A stretch of DNA of 64,000 nt from contig JAAYAX010000013.1 of assembly GCA_012719175.1 (NCBI GenBank), forward strand, positions 62,001-126,000. The letters are read 5' to 3'. The notes beneath the pieces are model-generated. The model was not told where the DNA came from and did not search any database. It saw nothing but the letters and a program-made list of their open reading frames with translations. The stretch is from Methanomassiliicoccus sp. (GTDB lineage: Archaea; Thermoplasmatota; Thermoplasmata; Methanomassiliicoccales; Methanomassiliicoccaceae). The translations under genes were made by a program, and so were the position numbers. Positions 50,664 through 60,204 of this stretch are shown one piece after another. How positions within the stretch are numbered: position 1 is the first letter of the stretch; each line of letters starts with the position of its first letter.

Positions 50664-51950
50664 ATGGATCTGTCGATAGAGGCCGTCCTTCTTCAACTGT
50701 TCGTCCTATTCCTCCTCGCCAAGCTTTTCGGCATGGTATGCGAGCGCCTGGGGGTCTCGGCAGTCATCGGGGAGATCTTGGCAGGTATCCTGGTGGCCAC
50801 CACCATCCCCTTGAGCATGCTGGGCCTGGGTCCGGACGTATCCTTGTTCAACATCCTGGGCCTTGACAAGGACATCTCCTTCTTCGAGATACTGAGTGAG
50901 CTGGGCGTCATCTTCCTGCTGTTCGCGGTGGGATTGGAGACCCCGTTCTCGGAGCTGCGCAAGGTAGGAAAGACCGCCACGTTGGTCGCGGTCCTCGGAG
51001 TCATCCTACCTTTCCTCGCAGGCTTCGCCTTGATACTAGGTTTCGGCCATGGTCAGACCGAGGCGCTGTTCATCGGTGCGGCCATGGTGGCCACCAGCGT
51101 GGGAATAACCGCCCGGGTCATCAGCGACCTGAGCCTCACCCAGTCCGTGGAGGCCAGGGTCATAATTGGCGCTGCCGTCATCGATGATGTCCTCGGCATG
51201 ATCGTCCTGGCCATAGTAGTGGGGGTCGCCTCTGGAGGCAACACCGGGATACTGGAGATAATACTGGTCTCAGCCTCGGGGATCGTATTTGTCCTGGCAG
51301 TGATCTTCGTAGGTTCCATCATGATGCCCCATGCGCGCAGACGGGTGGAGGACCGCAGGAACCGCAACAAGGCCAGCGATCCAGATGAGGATATTCTATG
51401 CGTGGAGAAGAAGAAACCTGTGCTCTCCCCTCTTCCTCTGGCGTTGCTTATTTGTTTTGCCCTTTCCTTCGTCGCATCCTACGTGGGCCTGGCGGCCATC
51501 ATCGGAGCATTCCTCGCAGGCATGGCCTTCGCCGAGTTCAAGGACAAGTGGCCGTGCGAGCGTGACTTTGATTCCATCAACGAGTTCCTGGTCCCCTTCT
51601 TCTTCATCTACACTGGCATGCTCGTCGACATCTCGTCCTTTGGCGACGTCCTCTTCCTGGCAATAATTGTTACCATACTGGCCGTGTTGACAAAGGTCGT
51701 CGGATGCGGCCTGGGATCGCTGAAGATGGGGAAGAAGACCAGCACCATCATCGGTGTGGGCATGGTCCCCCGGGGAGAGGTGGGCATCATCGTCGCGTCC
51801 ATCGGGTTCGGCATGCAGGTCGTATCCCAGGACATGTTCTCCGTGGTGGTCTTCATGTCCATGGCCACGACCATCATAGCGCCGTTCCTGCTCACCTGGG
51901 CCTTCCGCAGGAAGTACGGGGAGTGCAAGCTGCCGGAGCAATCTGAGTGA
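50664..51950 (+). CDS. CPA2-family cation/proton antiporter (Kef/NapA type)
   Basis: About 428 residues with roughly 12 membrane helices. The transport-core motif VIDDVLGMIVLA contains the paired aspartates, with ATSVGITARVISDL earlier, both typical of NapA-type Na+/H+ antiporters. A hydrophilic loop (about 220-250, rich in D, K and R) follows. The C-terminal regulatory RCK domain of KefB/C is absent; it ends soon after the last helix. It would exchange Na+ or K+ for H+ across the membrane. An ATG is preferred over a GTG two codons earlier. Confidence 0.88.
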   Translation: MDLSIEAVLLQLFVLFLLAKLFGMVCERLGVSAVIGEILAGILVATTIPLSMLGLGPDVSLFNILGLDKDISFFEILSELGVIFLLFAVGLETPFSELRKVGKTATLVAVLGVILPFLAGFALILGFGHGQTEALFIGAAMVATSVGITARVISDLSLTQSVEARVIIGAAVIDDVLGMIVLAIVVGVASGGNTGILEIILVSASGIVFVLAVIFVGSIMMPHARRRVEDRRNRNKASDPDEDILCVEKKKPVLSPLPLALLICFALSFVASYVGLAAIIGAFLAGMAFAEFKDKWPCERDFDSINEFLVPFFFIYTGMLVDISSFGDVLFLAIIVTILAVLTKVVGCGLGSLKMGKKTSTIIGVGMVPRGEVGIIVASIGFGMQVVSQDMFSVVVFMSMATTIIAPFLLTWAFRRKYGECKLPEQSE

Positions 51951-52045
51951 GCCAGATCGCCCCTGGTGGTCCTGGGGAGGGGCTGGACGGAACGTCCTCA
52001 TACAACTAGGGAGACCCCTATGACGATAGACCGCTACCTGGTGGA

Positions 52046-53416
52046 TCAGGCCCCGAGGAACTTGTGCCCCTCAGTATGGAAGATGTCCTGGATACGATTG
52101 ATCACCGCAGAGCGCAGGCTTGCCTCGCGCTGCACGTCCTTGGTGAAGAACACTAGTTTGTAGCGGATAACGCGACCTTTGATCTCCTCGGCCTGCAGCG
52201 AGGGCTTGGGATCGTTGAGTATGCCCTCCACCCCCTGCAGCGCCTCCTTGACGTAGCTCTCCACCATCTCATGGGGTATCTCGAAGGATACGTCGAAGTT
52301 CAGCACCACTCCATGGGAGGGGAGCCTGGAGAAGTTGGTTATATCCTGCCTTATGACCTTGCTGTTCGGTATATCCACAATCTCCCCCGTCAGCGTCTTA
52401 ATCTTCGTGAACACCAGGCCCTTCTCGAAGACGTCCCCCACCATGTCGTTCATTATACGGATGCGGTCCCCCACATCGAAGGGGGTGACGTCCATGAGCA
52501 CCAGTCCAGATATGATGTTCTGCACGGTGGAATGGGCCATCACGATGCCGAGGATTATGAAGATGAGGGTGACCAGGACCAGCAGCACGCCCACGTCGCC
52601 CATCTCGATTATGTAGAACAGGTTATAGAGGACGATGAGGACACCGATGATGGTAAGGATGTACCTTATCCCCACCTGGATGAGGTCGATAACCTGGGGA
52701 TTGAACTTGCGAGAGCGGAACTTGACATCCTCGAGGATGGTCTCCTCCATCTTTATAGCGAGGTAGATGCCCACAATCACGGCGATGGTCCCCAGTATGG
52801 CAGGGTTCTTCGTCGAGAGGAAAGCCCCGATGTTGCTGAAGAGCAGGTCCAGGTCCTCGGTGAAGATCGAGACCGCGAGAAGCAGCACCACTATGGACGA
52901 GACGATGTAGATGATGTAGCTCAAGATCACGGCCGAGTACTCCAGGGCTGCAGGCATCCTCGTGCCGGCAGCCGTCTCGGTACCATGCTTGCGAGCCATC
53001 CTGTTGAGCACCATGACCACCAGTCTGGCCGCGAGTATTATGATTAGCATGGCGAACAGCTTGAACACAGCGCTGGTCACTTCGGGCCAGTCAGGATGGG
53101 TGGTCAGGTGGAACACCAGGGACACGACCACGTAGCAGCAGAGGAAGAGGAGAGACACTATGAAAATGAAGGCCATTCTCCTCGAGGCCTCCAGGACCTC
53201 AAAGTCGAAGTACCGGCCCTCATGTGCCTTCCATATCTCATAGTTCTTGCTGAGATATGACCACAGATAGAGGGAAACGGTCAATACTCCTACGAGAGCG
53301 AGGATAGGCCACCCCACATCGTTCATCCATTCGGCATCTCCCATCTCCAACATGGGGAGCGCTGGCACCCATACCATAGGGCGGAATATCGACGACCCCG
53401 TTATTGAACTTTGCAT
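52046..53416 (-). CDS. mscS: MscS-family mechanosensitive channel
   Basis: About 456 residues; the ATG at 53416 overlaps the stop of the upstream giant gene in an ATGA, so the two are translated from one mRNA. About five hydrophobic helices (about 1-260) precede the MscS pore and beta domain with VTPFDVGDRIRI and KVIRQDITNFSR. The pore helix has the usual small-residue pattern (TVQNIISGLVLM). It opens under membrane tension to release solutes. Coupling to a large surface protein is unusual. Confidence 0.9.
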   Translation of the reverse strand: MQSSITGSSIFRPMVWVPALPMLEMGDAEWMNDVGWPILALVGVLTVSLYLWSYLSKNYEIWKAHEGRYFDFEVLEASRRMAFIFIVSLLFLCCYVVVSLVFHLTTHPDWPEVTSAVFKLFAMLIIILAARLVVMVLNRMARKHGTETAAGTRMPAALEYSAVILSYIIYIVSSIVVLLLAVSIFTEDLDLLFSNIGAFLSTKNPAILGTIAVIVGIYLAIKMEETILEDVKFRSRKFNPQVIDLIQVGIRYILTIIGVLIVLYNLFYIIEMGDVGVLLVLVTLIFIILGIVMAHSTVQNIISGLVLMDVTPFDVGDRIRIMNDMVGDVFEKGLVFTKIKTLTGEIVDIPNSKVIRQDITNFSRLPSHGVVLNFDVSFEIPHEMVESYVKEALQGVEGILNDPKPSLQAEEIKGRVIRYKLVFFTKDVQREASLRSAVINRIQDIFHTEGHKFLGA

Positions 53417-56400
53417 CACTCCGTCCTCAGCACCCCCTTCAGCAACCAAACGTCATAGCTGTCCACCGCTGCCAGGCCGATCGGCGTCCTTATGCTCGCG
53501 CCCGGGAATCCTCCCGCCACCAGTCCGAAGTGGACGGCCGAGCCCGGGTCTTGGCCTATGTGTACCACGTTTCCAAGGGCCACTCGGATCACTGCCTTGG
53601 CTGTGATCTTGATGCCCACTAAGTCCTCGACCAGGTCCGGGGCGCTGACCTGAAGGTAGGCGCCAGCCTCGATGAGAACATGCTCTGCCAGGGTGGCGAT
53701 GGGGACGGGGGCGCGCGATCCCGCCACCTGAGGGTTGAGGGGGTCCCTGACCACCTCCCCGATCGTGTCCACGAACCACTCCAGGCAGTCGCGGATGGCC
53801 TTTCCATCATAAACGAGGGCCGCGAACAGCCCCCCTCCCAGGGACCCGGTGACATCGTCAAGTCCCAGTTCCAATGAGAACCGGAGGGAGGAGACGGCCT
53901 GTTCTACAGAATCCAGCAGGCGGTCCTCGAGACAGTACAGGGCATCGGCGATCACGTCCCTGAGGGTGGTAACGTCCATGCTCGAACCGATGACCTTCTG
54001 AGCCGACCGCTGGAAGCAGTCGACCATAAGGGCGGTCACCTCCGCCAGGTCCGCATCGGCCGATAGGACCTTGCCGTTGGACACTCCCTTGCTGCCCTCC
54101 CGCATCTCCCAGCTTGACGAGCCGTCGTAGGTGCGCTGCCATGTCCGTTCATCATCCTTCAGGTCCTGGAGCCACGGTGCGGAGTCCACCCTGTTGCCCT
54201 GCTCGTCCAGTAGAGCGAGCGTTTCCTGCAGGGGGAAGCCTTCGACGTCACCGTTGTCGAGGGCCTGCCCGGTGAACTGGTGGACCCAGATGCCATGGGC
54301 CTCCAGGGTCCCGCTCAGCTTTTCCACATGCGCCTGCCCCCGTGATGAGACCAGGGCCCATCCGTTCAGGTCCACCGCCTCGTCGGTGGGGTTGATCAGC
54401 TCTACCCATTCCCGTGAGCGGTCCGTACCCCGCGGGTTCAGCTCCACCTCGTTAATCATGACCTCCGGACGATGGGGAACGTTGAAGCTCAGCTCCATGC
54501 GGGCATCAATGTGGAACTTGGTACCCGGCAAAGGGGAGGGGATGCACCTCAGTAACTGGGACACACCCGGTATGTCGCTAAGTGCAAGGGAAATCTTCTC
54601 ACTGCGCTCCACCTCCGGGAAGAACACCTCCAGGACGCTGCCGCCGAGATAACCGCGGACCTCCACCTCATGGGAGAACACCTTGCACGATGGATCGACG
54701 GTGATGCCGACCTTCCAGTCGTCCTCGCCCAGAGAGACCGCCGCAGCTAAGGCATGTTCGCCGGTGGCCAGACGGAGCACCCTCAGCGACGAGACCAGGG
54801 TCACGCCCATTAAGGATTGTTCAATATCCACCCTCATCAGGTCCTTGACCCCTGCCAGGACCGAATCCTGGGGAGCGATTTGCACGCTCAGGTCCAGGCC
54901 CAGAACGGTCAGGTCGATCACCGTTCCTCCCCATATGGTCAGGAAGCTCTCCGCCACCAGCCCCACCATGCTCTCCAGGTAGCCTTCGACAGCGGCCGTC
55001 ATCCTGTCAATGATCTCCGTGAACAGGTCGTTCAGCGCCTCCAGGCCCTGGGTGGAGAAGGACAGTAGGCCTTCGACAAACCAGTTGAAGAGCTGGAAGG
55101 CGTTCCCTATCGTTCCCCCGACGGCGAGGACCGCCTCCTCAAGGAAGTCCCATGCTTTCAGCAGGAATCCCTGGATATCCCCTATAAGGGTGGCAGTGGG
55201 TTCATACGATACTCCTTTCAACCCCCATCCGCTGAAGGCCACGATGTTGAAGCTAGAGCACAGTGAAATTATGGCCGAGCAGCTGGTGGAAGGAGCGTCC
55301 GCAGAACCGGACCTGATCATTATGTCCAGCTGCCCCTCGTACGCGATGCTCCATTGGGTAAGGTAGGGGGATGAGGTCATGTTCATGACCTCGGTGACGT
55401 GACGGTTGGGGTAGGTGGAGTTGCGCTCGAAATCCCAGGGAAGGGTGATGTCCACGTCCAAGGATCCAGCCTGCCCCACGCTCGCAGAACGGAGAGCGGA
55501 ACGGTCCACTGCGATGTTCTCGGTGCGTTGCTGACCATCGGCGAGGGTCAGCATCAGGCCGCCGGAGGACAGGGGCAGACGCAGCCCTCCGCCCTGGGCG
55601 GCCAGTCCGTTGGCCATGCCTTCCACGGTCTCCATCACTGAAAGAGAGGTGAGGGCGCCGACCCCGGGCAGGATGGTCAGACCGCTTGCGAGGAAGCCAA
55701 CATCAGGATCAACTTCAGCATACCTCTGGGACAGGGCACGGTTGAGCATATCAAGTATGGGGTCGGCCCGGTCAAGGACACTTTCCATGATAGCCTCCCG
55801 CGCTCCCCATCCGTCCCCCATCAGGAACATCAGTATAGTATCCCGGGCCTCGGCGATGGAAGCAGATGAGAATCCGGGTCGGCCCTCCAGCTGGGCGGCG
55901 AGGGTGACGCTGAGCTCCTGAACGGCAGCGTATACCGAACGGTTTACCTGCATGAGCTCGATCCAATGGTTTCCCGTGAAATCGATGACCGCTTGTGCAA
56001 GCCCGTCGCGGACCTTGCCAATCTCCTCTATCTCTTGCAGGGCGGGGTCAAGCCAGGAGGAGCGGTCCGTGAACGCATCCTGCAGCTGTCTGTCGATCTC
56101 CTGAACGTAGCTAAGGTCGTCCTCCGGATCAAGCTCAAGGTGCATCAAGGGGAGGCTGCAGTGGGAGGCGATGCCCTGGGCAATGGCTTGGATATATCCT
56201 TTCATCCCCTCAGCGAGGATATGGGTCTCGGAACGATAGGTATCAAAGAGCTCACCCCACTCCTCGGAAGCAAAGAGGTCGATGCTGGGCAGATCAACCG
56301 CATAGGAGCCCTGGAAGTAGGGGCAGACCGCCTGTCCGGCGTCATCGTAGAGACAGATACGGTAGCTGGGAAGCGTCACGATGATATCCCCTCCACCATA

Positions 56401-57570
56401 GTTGTGCCACCGGTAGTTCTCCTCGGCGAAGCCCGCGTCCGTCATCGCCTGGGATATGTAGCCTATCATGCTGGCCTGGTCCCTATCCCCTCCAGTTACG
56501 AGATCGACAACGGACCACAGACCCCCTTCGATTCCCTTGCATAAGTCCTCAGCTTTATCGGCCAGCTCCAGGAAGCCAAGGTATTCCATCCACCGGAGGA
56601 CTATGGCATCGGCCCGTGCATATAGGGACTGGGCTACAAGCGCGGTCAGATCTATACCGTCCTCGCCATAGGAACGCAGGAAGAGGTCGGCAGGATCCAA
56701 GTACCCCTCCTGCCCCAGGACCATATCGTCAACGGCCTCCCAAGCAGGACCGGCTGATGAGGGCAGGTCGTGGAAGTACCTCAGTTCCTGGAGCAGAAGC
56801 GCCATCTCCACCGCACGTACCACGTCCTCAGCGGTGAGGATGGCCTCCGTGCTCATGGGTCCGGTCTTGGCGTAGGAGCCATAGCCCCGGAGGACCCGGT
56901 CCTGGGCCAGGGCAGCCAGTTCGTACCTGACGATGTTCTCCAGCTCCCCCCGGGAGTCGAGGGAAGCGGACATCTGGCCGAGGCGGTAGGTCAGAAGAGG
57001 CATGGGTATGTAGACGTCCTTCTCGAGCTCCGTGGTCTTGGTCAGCATCCCCAGGGGACAGTGAACCTCGATGGTGAAGTTACCCACAACGGCTGCGTAA
57101 GCCGGTATGCTGCTTATCTTCGATGAAGAGAGGTCGTGGCTGCGCTGTATGAGCGGATCTATCATGTTCCCGTTAAGGTAGACGAGCGACAGGTTCGGCA
57201 GCACCTTCACGGACATGATTCCATCATCGGAAGAGAATGTGGATTCTAGGGATGAGGCGAGGGCAGACATGAATTTCTCCTGGACAACTGTGCTGTTCAG
57301 GGAGCGGACGCTTAGGACGGTATCCGCCGCTGCCGAATATGCCAGGCGGGCCACGTCCTCGCAACCTTCATCCATGACCCGCATCATGTCCTCCAGGGTC
57401 TCCTGGGGGATCCTCGCCCGTTCCTTCTGCATGTCTGAGCCGTAGATCAAGGCTATGCTTGCTGATGATAGAACCAGCAGCAGTACCGCTACTATGGAGA
57501 ACGGCATCTGAGCCTTGTTGCCGGCCACAGACCAGCGCTTCCCTTTGCCTCTCCGAGGAGATCGTGTCAT
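53416..57570 (-). CDS. Giant lamin-tail-domain surface protein (1384 residues)
   Basis: A basic N-terminus and one hydrophobic helix (FSIVAVLLLVLSSASIALI, about 23-41) resemble archaeal type IV pilin-like or DUF7286-type membrane starts. The large extracytoplasmic part has no clear enzyme motif; helical segments and beta regions alternate. Residues about 1035-1160 form a lamin-tail domain (VMINEVELNPRGTDRSREWV, then LNGWALVSSRGQAHVEKLSG). No C-terminal anchor was seen. It likely builds or senses the envelope and is co-translated with MscS. Family known to me only as large Thermoplasmata surface proteins; function unknown. Confidence 0.85.
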   Translation of the reverse strand: MTRSPRRGKGKRWSVAGNKAQMPFSIVAVLLLVLSSASIALIYGSDMQKERARIPQETLEDMMRVMDEGCEDVARLAYSAAADTVLSVRSLNSTVVQEKFMSALASSLESTFSSDDGIMSVKVLPNLSLVYLNGNMIDPLIQRSHDLSSSKISSIPAYAAVVGNFTIEVHCPLGMLTKTTELEKDVYIPMPLLTYRLGQMSASLDSRGELENIVRYELAALAQDRVLRGYGSYAKTGPMSTEAILTAEDVVRAVEMALLLQELRYFHDLPSSAGPAWEAVDDMVLGQEGYLDPADLFLRSYGEDGIDLTALVAQSLYARADAIVLRWMEYLGFLELADKAEDLCKGIEGGLWSVVDLVTGGDRDQASMIGYISQAMTDAGFAEENYRWHNYGGGDIIVTLPSYRICLYDDAGQAVCPYFQGSYAVDLPSIDLFASEEWGELFDTYRSETHILAEGMKGYIQAIAQGIASHCSLPLMHLELDPEDDLSYVQEIDRQLQDAFTDRSSWLDPALQEIEEIGKVRDGLAQAVIDFTGNHWIELMQVNRSVYAAVQELSVTLAAQLEGRPGFSSASIAEARDTILMFLMGDGWGAREAIMESVLDRADPILDMLNRALSQRYAEVDPDVGFLASGLTILPGVGALTSLSVMETVEGMANGLAAQGGGLRLPLSSGGLMLTLADGQQRTENIAVDRSALRSASVGQAGSLDVDITLPWDFERNSTYPNRHVTEVMNMTSSPYLTQWSIAYEGQLDIMIRSGSADAPSTSCSAIISLCSSFNIVAFSGWGLKGVSYEPTATLIGDIQGFLLKAWDFLEEAVLAVGGTIGNAFQLFNWFVEGLLSFSTQGLEALNDLFTEIIDRMTAAVEGYLESMVGLVAESFLTIWGGTVIDLTVLGLDLSVQIAPQDSVLAGVKDLMRVDIEQSLMGVTLVSSLRVLRLATGEHALAAAVSLGEDDWKVGITVDPSCKVFSHEVEVRGYLGGSVLEVFFPEVERSEKISLALSDIPGVSQLLRCIPSPLPGTKFHIDARMELSFNVPHRPEVMINEVELNPRGTDRSREWVELINPTDEAVDLNGWALVSSRGQAHVEKLSGTLEAHGIWVHQFTGQALDNGDVEGFPLQETLALLDEQGNRVDSAPWLQDLKDDERTWQRTYDGSSSWEMREGSKGVSNGKVLSADADLAEVTALMVDCFQRSAQKVIGSSMDVTTLRDVIADALYCLEDRLLDSVEQAVSSLRFSLELGLDDVTGSLGGGLFAALVYDGKAIRDCLEWFVDTIGEVVRDPLNPQVAGSRAPVPIATLAEHVLIEAGAYLQVSAPDLVEDLVGIKITAKAVIRVALGNVVHIGQDPGSAVHFGLVAGGFPGASIRTPIGLAAVDSYDVWLLKGVLRTE

Positions 57571-57642
57571 CGCTCATGGCACGTCCCCGCGAATAAAAAG
57601 GGAGAGAGCTAACTGCAAACTACGCTCATGCCCAAAATGCCT

Positions 57643-58389
57643 TCACCGTATCGAGTCCATCGGCCTCTCCAGCGACATCTGGAAGAAATTATCCAGATGA
57701 GCGGCTAGGAAGGCGTTGTCGGTGAAACCGCAGATGCTTAGGTCAGGGGTGGCCATGAGCGCCACCTCGCTGTCCATTACCACATCTGTAGCCAGAAGGT
57801 CCTTCCTTCGGATCACCTCAGTGGCGTCCGGGACGCGTGCCGATGGCTCTGCCACCACGGTGACCCTCACACCCCGTTTCATGGCATTGGCGAACTTGGT
57901 AGTGAAGGCATTAGTGATCTCCAGGAGCTCCGGCGACGACAGGAAGAACCTCTCATTGCATTGGTCAAGAAGGTCCCCGATCTTGGACAGTATCTTCTCT
58001 TTTCCCACGAGGGTGTATACGAGCTGGGGGGTTCCCATATCGGTGAGGGTCCCCCTGATCCTATCCAGGCTGGTGAAGGTCCGCTCCAGTTCAGCGGACA
58101 TGCGGTCCCGTATCTCCAAAGGAGGCACGGGGTAGAACACCGCCGGGCGACCTCCCCGAGAGCTAACGAAGTTCTTTCTCTGCAACGACTCCAGGACCTT
58201 ATAGGCGGAGGTTCTGGGGATCTCCGCTACATCAGCTACATCCTCGGCTGAGCCGTGGGAGCGCCTGACCAGGGCCAAGTACGCCTTCGCCTCATAGTCA
58301 GACAATCCCGTCTTTTTTAGGAGAATTATCAGGTCCTCCTTCTCCAGGGCGTCGGGACCCCCGGGTGTCAGAACAGTTTGATCGATCAT
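57643..58389 (-). CDS. TrmB-family transcriptional regulator
   Basis: 248 residues. The N-terminal winged helix (about 15-85) reads LSDYEAKAYLALVRRSHGSAEDVADVAEIPRTSAYKVLESLQRK, the TrmB signature. The remainder (about 120-248) resembles the PLD-like sensor/sugar-binding domain (LFLDQCNERFFLSSPELLEI region). TrmB proteins respond to sugars or metabolites. It is divergent from the tes-ferredoxin-ggr operon, sharing an 80-base promoter region, so it may control lipid synthesis. A box A (CTATAAAG, minus strand, about 58405) lies some 20 bases before its ATG. Confidence 0.85.
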   Translation of the reverse strand: MIDQTVLTPGGPDALEKEDLIILLKKTGLSDYEAKAYLALVRRSHGSAEDVADVAEIPRTSAYKVLESLQRKNFVSSRGGRPAVFYPVPPLEIRDRMSAELERTFTSLDRIRGTLTDMGTPQLVYTLVGKEKILSKIGDLLDQCNERFFLSSPELLEITNAFTTKFANAMKRGVRVTVVAEPSARVPDATEVIRRKDLLATDVVMDSEVALMATPDLSICGFTDNAFLAAHLDNFFQMSLERPMDSIR

Positions 58390-58404
58390 TTCCCATCCTT
58401 GTCG

Positions 58405-58469
58405 CTTTATAGGCTACAATAGTATTAAATTATCTCATGGATGTTCTACGCCCGCGGGATGACACTCAT
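58405..58469. promoter_or_regulatory. Divergent promoter region of trmB and tes
   Basis: A leftward box A (CTATAAAG, about 58404-58411) and a rightward box A (TATTAAAT, about 58421-58428) lie close together. The rightward one predicts transcription from about 58448, before the ATG at 58470 but after an ATG at 58437, which helps decide the tes start. A near-palindrome TACAATAGTA is nearby but does not match the TACT-N3-AGTA TrmB consensus. Confidence 0.45.
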
Positions 58470-60023
58470 ATGATCGCAAAAGACAGCATGTTGAAGAAAG
58501 GATTGCCAAAGGAGACGCAATCCCTGTGTCCAGAGTGTAAGAAGGTAGTTGCGGCCAGGATATTCGAGTCCGAAGGCAAGGTCTTGATGGAGAAGACCTG
58601 TCCCGAGCATGGCAAGGTGACCGATGTCTATTGGTCCAATGTCGGTCTCTACACTAAAGCCGAGAAGTTCGCCTACGACGGCATCGGCGTCAGCAACGCC
58701 CTCATCCAGAACGCCAGGACCTGTCCCGACAACTGTGGCCTGTGCAACCTTCACCTCAGCCATACAGGACTGGCCAATCTTGATCTCACCAACAGATGCA
58801 ACATGAGGTGCCCCATCTGTTTCGCCAACGCCAACCAGGCCGGTTACGTTTACGAGCCCTCATATGAAGAAGTGGTGAAGATGCTGGAGACGCTGAGGGC
58901 GGAGAAACCTGTCCCGTGCACCGCGGTGCAGTTCTCCGGCGGCGAGCCCACTGTCTACCCCCGCCTGTTCGATGTTATTAAGAAGGCCAAGGAGCTGAAG
59001 TTCGCCCAGGTGCAGATGGCCACCAACGGCATCAAGCTCGCCGAGGACCCGGAGTTCGCAAGGAAGTGCGCGGAAGCGGGTCTCAACACTATCTACCTGC
59101 AGTTCGACGGTATCACCGACGACATTTACATGAAGACCAGGGCCAGGCCCATGGTGGAGATCAAGAAGAAGGCGATCGAGAACGTGCGCAATCTCAAGGA
59201 GCACCGCCCCTCCATCGTTCTGGTCCCCACCCTGGTCAAGGGATTCAACGATCACCAGATAGGTGACATCATCAGGTTCGCCATCGAAAACCGCGATGTG
59301 GTCCGGGCCGTGAACTTCCAGCCAGTGGCGTTCACCGGCCGCATAGATCAGCAGGAGAGGGAGGAAGGACGTTACACCATCCCCGACCTCGTCCGGGACG
59401 TGGAGAGCCAGACCGGCTACGCCAAGGAGGAGGACTGGTACCCCGTGCCCGTGGTCGTGCCCATCTCCACCTACGCCTCTGCCTTGCTGGGCCATGACAA
59501 GGTGACCTTCACCTCCCATCCCCACTGCGGCATGGCCACCTATTGGTTTGTCAAGGACGACAAGACCGTCGTCCCCTTGACCCAGTTCGTAGACGTAGAG
59601 GGAATGTTCAAGGAACTGTACGATCTGTCCAAGAAGACCGCCGACGCCACGTTCCCCAAGCTCTCCCTGCTCAAGGCCAGAAAAATCTTGAAGGATCACA
59701 TGGACGAGAGCAAGATGCCTGAAGGCCTTACCACCAGCCAGTTCCTGAACGTTCTCACCAACGTCTTCAGCAACAACACCAAGGAAGGGTTGGCAAAGTT
59801 CTCGTGGAGCATGATGCTGATCTCCTCGATGCACTTCCAGGACGATTATAACTACGACATCGAGCGCGTAAAGCGTTGTGTGATCCACTATGTGATCCCC
59901 GATGGACGCATCATACCCTTCTGCGCTTACAATGGAGGCCCTACCTACCGCACGGAGGTGGAGAAGAAGTTCTCCGTTCCCCTGGCAGAGTGGAGGAAGA
60001 CGAAGGGCGATGAATATACCTGA
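58470..60023 (+). CDS. tes: Tetraether lipid synthase (Tes-type radical SAM enzyme)
   Basis: About 517 residues. Conserved features of the Tes/MJ0619 family: N-terminal zinc/iron site LCPECKKVVAARIF and KTCPEHG, then CPDNCGLCNLH, the radical SAM cluster CNMRCPIC (about residue 120), SGGEPT, and C-terminal cluster motifs around YVIPDGRIIPFCAYN. Tes joins the ends of two diether phytanyl chains to make GDGT tetraether lipids through two C-C bonds. The start at 58470 is favoured by promoter distance. A ferredoxin and geranylgeranyl reductase follow in the same operon. Assignment rests on family resemblance. Confidence 0.85.
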   Translation: MIAKDSMLKKGLPKETQSLCPECKKVVAARIFESEGKVLMEKTCPEHGKVTDVYWSNVGLYTKAEKFAYDGIGVSNALIQNARTCPDNCGLCNLHLSHTGLANLDLTNRCNMRCPICFANANQAGYVYEPSYEEVVKMLETLRAEKPVPCTAVQFSGGEPTVYPRLFDVIKKAKELKFAQVQMATNGIKLAEDPEFARKCAEAGLNTIYLQFDGITDDIYMKTRARPMVEIKKKAIENVRNLKEHRPSIVLVPTLVKGFNDHQIGDIIRFAIENRDVVRAVNFQPVAFTGRIDQQEREEGRYTIPDLVRDVESQTGYAKEEDWYPVPVVVPISTYASALLGHDKVTFTSHPHCGMATYWFVKDDKTVVPLTQFVDVEGMFKELYDLSKKTADATFPKLSLLKARKILKDHMDESKMPEGLTTSQFLNVLTNVFSNNTKEGLAKFSWSMMLISSMHFQDDYNYDIERVKRCVIHYVIPDGRIIPFCAYNGGPTYRTEVEKKFSVPLAEWRKTKGDEYT

Positions 60024-60032
60024 GGTGTGTGG

Positions 60033-60200
60033 ATGTTAGTATCGATTGAGAAGTGTCATCATTGCGGCGCCTGCGTGGGCTCCTGCCCCCAGAACGCCAT
60101 CTTCCTGAACGACCTGGTACTGGTCTTCGGCGAGGAGTGCAACCGTTGCGGTCGCTGTTTGAAGGTCTGCCCCGTCAGCGCCATCACCATGGAGAGATGA
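60033..60200 (+). CDS. Small two-cluster ferredoxin (55 residues)
   Basis: Not usually called because of length. The frame begins MLVSIEKCHHCGACVGSCP and ends with CNRCGRCLKVCPVSA, giving eight cysteines in two CxxCxxCx3CP motifs for two [4Fe-4S] clusters. It starts nine bases after tes and ends five bases before ggr, so all three are co-transcribed. Electrons from such a ferredoxin are needed by archaeal geranylgeranyl reductase and could also start the radical chemistry of Tes. Confidence 0.9.
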   Translation: MLVSIEKCHHCGACVGSCPQNAIFLNDLVLVFGEECNRCGRCLKVCPVSAITMER

Positions 60201-60204
60201 GAGG

